Part shown: piece by piece, positions 31,997-35,959 of the stretch
Position numbering within the stretch: the first letter of the stretch is position 1
Layout: each line of letters begins with the position of its first letter
NCBI GenBank assembly: GCA_945831575.1
Contig: CAMACX010000029.1
Span: 1 to 35,959 of the forward strand
Length of the DNA stretch: 35,959 bases
Source of the DNA: an uncultured Mediterranea sp.
Lineage (GTDB): Bacteria; Bacteroidota; Bacteroidia; Bacteroidales; Bacteroidaceae
Direction: 5' to 3'
Notes under the pieces: model-generated
Told to the model about the DNA's origin: nothing
Database searches by the model: none
What the model saw: the letters and a program-made list of their open reading frames with translations, nothing else
Made by a program: the position numbers and the translations under genes

Positions 31997-32026
31997 CAAA
32001 TTTACACATATTTCGCCAAATACAAA
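31997..32026 (-). promoter_or_regulatory. Predicted promoter of leuB
   Basis: On the minus strand, TTTG (32026-32023), an 18-nt spacer and TAAATTTG (32004-31997) fit the consensus. Start near 31990, leader about 50 nt. Confidence 0.6.
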
Positions 32027-32086
32027 ACAATACCTGATTAATTTTCATACAGCGGGAAATGGGGAGGGAAACTACGGCGTCCTGAG

Positions 32087-33436
32087 TCATTTGACAAAAC
32101 TCTTCGTAGCCCACTTCATGGATCGCCAACGATGGATGAATATCAGCCCGCGGATATTCTCGTCCAACATAAAGCTTATCCACATGCCTATCAACCCGTA
32201 TCCCCAATGGATGCCAAACAGATAGCTGAGAAGGACAGAAATCAGCCACTGCACCGTGATGCCTACATAAAACTGGTAATTCACATCGCCCGTGGCACGC
32301 AGAGCCTGGGTAGCCCAGATGTTGATTGCACGCCCCACCTCAAGTACGACATCAATCCACAGTATGACCTTGCCCATCTCGATGATAGCCGGATTGTCCG
32401 TAAGCCATTGCAAAGCCCAACCGCCGCAAAGGGCCAATCCCAAGGAGAGTACGACGGACACCACAATGGCCAGCCGCCTGGTGTAGCACCCAAGCAGATA
32501 GGCTGCCGTCACCTTCTTTTCCCCCACCAGATGTCCTATGAGAATGGCCCCACCCTGTCCCATGGCGATGGAGAAGATATAGACAAAGAATATCATGTTC
32601 CAACAATAGGTACGGGTAGCCAAGGCCTCATTGCCCAACATGTTGATGAAAAAAGTGATCACCACCTGTGACCCGCTGTAGCTAATCTCCTCGCCCGCAG
32701 CGGGAGTACCCACCTTCAGCAGGTTCTTGAGTTCCACCCAGGGGAAAGGGCGAAACAACCTCAACGGGAAGGAGGGAATATGCTTGCGGAACAGGATGAC
32801 AAGCAGTATCACCATGCTCACACCACGGGCTATGCTCGTGGAAATAGCCGCTCCCTCAACCCCCAAGGCCGGCATACCGAATTTACCGAAAATCAGCGTG
32901 TAATTGCCCAGGATATTGAGGATATTGACCACTACAGTCACCATCATGGGATAGATGACCTTGTCCGCACTTCGCAGCGACGCACTGACAGCCAACGAGA
33001 TGGCCTGGAAGAAAGCAAACAATCCCACAATGCGCATGTAGCTCACCCCCTCGCTGAGCAGTTCGGGGCGAAGTCCCATCAGCTGCAGCATCCCGGCACA
33101 ATGCCAATAGAGCAAAGCACTTATCAACAAACCACAGGCCCCATTGAGCACAATAGCCACCCCCGTGGCTTGCACCATACGCTGTCTGAGTCCTGCGCCA
33201 AGATACTGTGAACAGAGTACCGTAGTGCCGAAACTAATGACCTGAAAAACCAATACGGCCAGGTTGACCAACTGATTCACGACCCCCACTGCCGCCACAG
33301 CATTGTCTGAGTACTGACTCAACATCACCGTGTCCACAGCACCCAGCATCATCACAAGCGAAGTCTCAATAAAAATTGGAAGAACCAGTTTGCCAAGCTG
33401 CCCTTTCATTCCTTTGTTCTTTATCAGCCAAATCAT
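32087..33436 (-). CDS. MATE-family multidrug/cation efflux protein
   Basis: This 449-residue inner-membrane protein has about twelve hydrophobic segments in two similar halves. Segments typical of MatE domains are LVLPIFIETSLVMMLGAVDTVMLSQYSDNAVAAVGVVNQL and, in the second half, VGTPAAGEEISYSGSQVVITFFINMLGNEALATRTYCWNMIFF. MATE proteins export drugs or metabolites using sodium or proton gradients. It is inserted between the LeuA/CimA-type gene and leuB, with a terminator and its own promoter just upstream, so it is probably transcribed separately. The start could also be the ATG at 33409. Confidence 0.93.
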   Translation of the reverse strand: MIWLIKNKGMKGQLGKLVLPIFIETSLVMMLGAVDTVMLSQYSDNAVAAVGVVNQLVNLAVLVFQVISFGTTVLCSQYLGAGLRQRMVQATGVAIVLNGACGLLISALLYWHCAGMLQLMGLRPELLSEGVSYMRIVGLFAFFQAISLAVSASLRSADKVIYPMMVTVVVNILNILGNYTLIFGKFGMPALGVEGAAISTSIARGVSMVILLVILFRKHIPSFPLRLFRPFPWVELKNLLKVGTPAAGEEISYSGSQVVITFFINMLGNEALATRTYCWNMIFFVYIFSIAMGQGGAILIGHLVGEKKVTAAYLLGCYTRRLAIVVSVVLSLGLALCGGWALQWLTDNPAIIEMGKVILWIDVVLEVGRAINIWATQALRATGDVNYQFYVGITVQWLISVLLSYLFGIHWGYGLIGMWISFMLDENIRGLIFIHRWRSMKWATKSFVK

Positions 33437-33465
33437 ACAGATGGAATACTATTGTTTTCAGCCGG

Positions 33466-33473
33466 CAAAAGTA
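33466..33473 (-). promoter_or_regulatory. Predicted -7 box of the MATE gene
   Basis: TACTTTTG (33473-33466, minus strand) fits TAnnTTTG, 29 nt before the ATG at 33436. It begins right after the T-run of the upstream terminator, so termination and initiation signals are packed together. Confidence 0.45.
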
Positions 33474-33474
33474 C

Positions 33475-33513
33475 AAAAAGCCCCGCAATCTGCATCATGC
33501 AAGATACGGGGCT
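33475..33513 (-). terminator. Rho-independent terminator after the LeuA/CimA-type gene
   Basis: On the minus strand AGCCCCG (33513-33507) pairs with CGGGGCT (33485-33479), followed by a T-run (33479-33475). The inner part can pair further (TGCAT with ATGCA). It lies 30 nt after the stop at 33544. Confidence 0.8.
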
Positions 33514-33543
33514 AAGCTATTTTTTGACCTATGTCAACTGAGT

Positions 33544-35076
33544 TCATCCATAGCTGGACTCAATCAGGTTGAGTAGCTTGATGGTGGCCTTCATGGCTGC
33601 CTCAGTCTGGTCTGCATCAAGGGCATGCGTGCGGTAACTCTTTCCCTCAAAGGTCCATTCGATGGTGGTCTGCACCAGGGCATCAGTCCGTCCACCCGGT
33701 GGGATGGAGACGTTGTAGTTGGCCAACCAGGGGAACTTACGGCCCAGCTTGTCGCGGTAGATGTGACGGATGGCCCGCACGAAGGCATCATACTGACCAT
33801 CTCCTGCTGCATTCTCCTCATATACCTGTCCGTTCACCTCCAGCCGCACACAGGCCATGGGCTTGAGGCCGTAGGCCGTGCTCACCATGTAGCTGAGCAG
33901 CTTCACCTTCTCGTCCATGGTGGCATGCTTGAGCACGTCGCTCACGATGTAGGGCAGGTCCTCCTGCGTCACCAGTTCCTTCTTGTCACCTAGCTCGATG
34001 ATACGCTCAGTCACCTTCCTCATCGCCTCCTCACTCAGCTGCAGGCCCAGCTCCTCCAGGTTCTTGCGGATGTTGGCCTTGCCGCTGGCCTTGCCGAGTG
34101 CATATTCGCGTTTGCGTCCGAAGCGCTCGGGCAAGAGGTCGTTGCAGTAGAGGTTGTTCTTGTTGTCGCCATCGGCATGTACACCGGCTACCTGGGTGAA
34201 TACGCTGCTCCCCACGATGGGTTTGTTGGGCGGGATGGCGATGCCGCTGTAGCTCTCCACCAGGTGACTCACCTCATTGAGTTTCTCCTCATTGATATGG
34301 GTCAGGGCGTGGAAATGGTCCTTCAGGATGGCCTGCACACTGGCCAGCGGCGCATTGCCTGCCCGCTCACCCAGTCCGTTGATGGCCGTATGGAGTCCCT
34401 TGCAGCCGCTGAGCACTGCTGCCAGCACGTTGCTCACGGCCAGGTCGTAGTCATTGTGGGCGTGGAAGTCAAAGTGTACCTCGGGGTAGCGCTTCACCAT
34501 CTTGCGCATGTAGCTGATGAGCTGCAGGGGATTGAGCACGCCCAGCGTATCGGGCAGCATGATGCGGCTGATGCCGAGTCCCTGCAGTCCGTCCATCAGG
34601 TGGAAGACGTACTCAGGCGAATCCTTCATTCCGTTGCTCCAGTCCTCCAGATAGACATTGACGCTGAAGCCCATGTCGAGTGCCTTACGCACATTAGCTT
34701 GTACATCGCGGAGATGCTGCTCAGGTGTCCTCTTCAGTTGCTGCGTACAGTGGCGGTACGACCCTTTGGTCAGGAGATTGATGACCCTACCCCCAGCCTC
34801 ACGGATCCACTCCAGCGACTTGCCGTCATCGACAAATCCCAGCACCTCCACCCGGTCCAGGTAGCCGTGCTGTGCGGCCCAGCGGCAGATGCTGCTCACC
34901 GCCTCAAATTCCCCTTCCGACACCCGTGCCGAGGCCACCTCCACACGGTCCACCTTCAGTTCCTCCAGCAGCAGTCGGGCGATCATGAGCTTCTCATGCG
35001 GCACAAACGACACCCCGCTGGTCTGCTCCCCATCCCGCAGGGTGGTATCCATTATCTCTATTTGCGGTTGATTCAT
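33544..35076 (-). CDS. 2-isopropylmalate/citramalate synthase family enzyme (LeuA/CimA-like)
   Basis: This 510-residue enzyme starts with IEIMDTTLRDGEQTSGVSF, the DRE-TIM metallolyase signature. It contains FDFHAHNDYDLAVSNVLAAV with metal-binding His and Asn residues, INGLGERAGNAPL, and a C-terminal LeuA regulatory domain (about residues 380-505, ending in ALDADQTEAAMKATIKLLNLI). Enzymes of this type condense acetyl-CoA with 2-ketoisovalerate (LeuA) or pyruvate (CimA). As I recall, Bacteroides leu operons contain two such genes, and this one resembles the second, so the substrate is open. The gap between it and leuD holds the 245-bp element described separately. A terminator follows. Confidence 0.9.
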   Translation of the reverse strand: MNQPQIEIMDTTLRDGEQTSGVSFVPHEKLMIARLLLEELKVDRVEVASARVSEGEFEAVSSICRWAAQHGYLDRVEVLGFVDDGKSLEWIREAGGRVINLLTKGSYRHCTQQLKRTPEQHLRDVQANVRKALDMGFSVNVYLEDWSNGMKDSPEYVFHLMDGLQGLGISRIMLPDTLGVLNPLQLISYMRKMVKRYPEVHFDFHAHNDYDLAVSNVLAAVLSGCKGLHTAINGLGERAGNAPLASVQAILKDHFHALTHINEEKLNEVSHLVESYSGIAIPPNKPIVGSSVFTQVAGVHADGDNKNNLYCNDLLPERFGRKREYALGKASGKANIRKNLEELGLQLSEEAMRKVTERIIELGDKKELVTQEDLPYIVSDVLKHATMDEKVKLLSYMVSTAYGLKPMACVRLEVNGQVYEENAAGDGQYDAFVRAIRHIYRDKLGRKFPWLANYNVSIPPGGRTDALVQTTIEWTFEGKSYRTHALDADQTEAAMKATIKLLNLIESSYG

Positions 35077-35097
35077 TATTTTATCTGATCATTTAGA

Positions 35098-35342
35098 AAC
35101 CACAGATTACACAGATTAGACAGATAGACGCAGATTATTTTTTCTGTCATTCGTATAGATTCGGCGTACAATCTGGGAATCCACGACTAATCAGTTCCTG
35201 ACAGAGCGCATTCTGATACACTTTCTCCAGAAATCCATAACCCAACGCATTATAGACATCGTAGAAAGCTGCCATGATTTCATCCGTTTTCTCTATAAAT
35301 ATAATCTGTGGGCATCTGTAGAAATCTGTGTTATCTGTGGTT
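35098..35342. mobile_element. 245-bp element with terminal inverted repeats around a truncated GxxExxY gene
   Basis: The left end begins AACCACAGATTACACAGATT (plus strand from 35098). The right end, read on the minus strand from 35342, begins AACCACAGATAACACAGATT. The inverted match runs imperfectly for about 45 bp, each arm being built of short (A)CAGAT units and ending in CAGATTAT. Between the arms is a broken GxxExxY gene on the minus strand. It looks like a non-autonomous mobile or repeat element placed between leuD and the synthase gene. More CAGAT units run into the last codons of leuD. Confidence 0.7.
35147..35299 (-). pseudogene. Truncated GxxExxY-family gene
   Basis: The minus strand reads FIEKTDEIMAAFYDVYNALGYG, then FLEKVYQNALCQELISRGF, then PDCTPNLYE and a stop at 35149-35147. 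GYGFLEKVY is the family hallmark. Members are usually about 120-130 residues, so more than half, the C-terminal part, is lost; the only ATG is at 35275, inside the conserved start region. The function of the family is unknown to me. It sits inside the inverted-repeat element. Confidence 0.75.
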
Positions 35343-35359
35343 ATGAAATAAAATCTGCG

Positions 35360-35959
35360 TCATCTGCGTGCCATAGATTCGTAGGCCTCGATGCGCGACT
35401 TGTTCTCTACCAGGAAGTCGATGTCGTCCAGGCCATTCATCAGGCAGTGCTTCTTATAGGCGTTGATTTCGAAATGCTCGCTGCGACCTGTGGCCTTGTT
35501 GGTCACGGTCTGGGCGGGGAGGTTGACCTCTACCTGCATCTGGGGATCGGCCTCAATGCTGGCAAAGAGCTCCTTGAGAAACTCCTCACTCACCACCACG
35601 GGCAATACGAAGTTGTTGAGCTCGTTGTTCTTGTGGATGTCGGCAAAGAAACTGCTGATGACCACGCGGAAACCGTAACCGGCAATGGCCCAGGCGGCAT
35701 GTTCGCGGCTCGAACCTGAGCCGAAGTTCTTGCCCGCTACCAGGATCTGACCGCCATAGCGGGGGTTGTTGAGCACGAAGTCGGGATTGAGGCTCCCATC
35801 GGCCCTGTAGCGCCAGTCACGGAAGAGGTTGTCGCCAAAGAACTTCTCCTCGCGTGTGGTGGCCTTCAGGAAGCGGGCGGGGATAATCTGGTCCGTGTCC
35901 ACATTCTCCAACGGAAGGGGCACACAGGTACTTGTTATGATGTCAAATTTCTGTTTCAT
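35360..35959 (-). CDS. leuD: 3-isopropylmalate dehydratase small subunit
   Basis: This 199-residue protein is complete, with its ATG at the last bases of the window (35959-35957). Features: STCVPLPLENVDTDQIIPARFLK, FGSGSSREHAAWAIAGYGFRVVISSFFADIHKNNELNNFVLPV (swivel domain) and LMNGLDDIDFLVENKSRIEAYE at the C-terminus. With LeuC, expected just beyond the window's right edge, it isomerises 2- to 3-isopropylmalate. The final codons (CGC AGA TGA) lie within CAGAT-type repeat sequence that continues into the adjoining element. Confidence 0.96.
   Translation of the reverse strand: MKQKFDIITSTCVPLPLENVDTDQIIPARFLKATTREEKFFGDNLFRDWRYRADGSLNPDFVLNNPRYGGQILVAGKNFGSGSSREHAAWAIAGYGFRVVISSFFADIHKNNELNNFVLPVVVSEEFLKELFASIEADPQMQVEVNLPAQTVTNKATGRSEHFEINAYKKHCLMNGLDDIDFLVENKSRIEAYESMARR

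Noticed and set aside
34177..35088. Long plus-strand open frame opposite the LeuA/CimA-type gene
   Set aside because: A shadow of a GC-rich coding strand; composition (His, Gln, Val rich) is typical of antisense frames.

Overview
The window comes from a Bacteroidota chromosome, most likely order Bacteroidales (Bacteroides/Phocaeicola/Prevotella-like). The evidence is a SusC/SusD pair with a GH31 enzyme, a SusR-like membrane regulator, an M49 dipeptidyl peptidase with the HECLGH motif, a VirE-type helicase next to a DUF6078-like gene, and several promoters of the Bacteroidales form TAnnTTTG. Nearly everything is read from the minus strand; only recQ and the VirE-like/DUF6078-like pair are on the plus strand. 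The first ~1.4 kb is visibly richer in A+T than the rest.

Layout. 1-1364: the 5' part of a cas3 gene (HD nuclease domain, cut by the window edge), preceded on the same strand by a higB-higA toxin-antitoxin pair. 1416-5440: an accessory stretch with an unrecognised 453-aa protein, a divergent VirE-like helicase, a DUF6078-like gene, many short direct and inverted repeats, and the remnant of an AAA ATPase gene. 5535-6191: mgtC-like. 12919 down to 6266: one likely operon, fur-purA-(HprK-like kinase)-(S24/S26 peptidase)-(PqqD-like)-(nucleotidyltransferase)-(ABC exporter). 15777 down to 12990: dipeptidyl peptidase III and an AlkD-like protein. 15950-18527: an AraC-type regulator divergent from recQ. 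30839 down to 18533: a polysaccharide utilisation locus with a SusR-like regulator, SusC, SusD, GH31, an (alpha/alpha)6-type glycosidase and a TPR protein. 35959 down to 30876: leucine biosynthesis (leuD, a LeuA/CimA-type synthase, leuB), interrupted by a MATE transporter gene and by a 245-bp element with terminal inverted repeats that carries a truncated GxxExxY gene.

How the genes work together. The PUL is a complete uptake-and-cleavage unit: outer-membrane capture by SusC/SusD, exo-hydrolysis by GH31 and the second glycosidase, and control by a membrane-spanning SusR-like protein that probably senses sugar in the periplasm. The five genes after purA resemble the tailoring and export set of a paeninodin-type lasso peptide cluster (kinase, PqqD-like recognition domain, nucleotidyltransferase, ABC exporter). 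They lack the lasso protease and cyclase and any visible precursor, and have a signal-peptidase-like enzyme instead. That set is the best candidate here for an undescribed peptide-modification system. The second most interesting feature is the higBA module placed 39 nt upstream of cas3 with no visible promoter between them.
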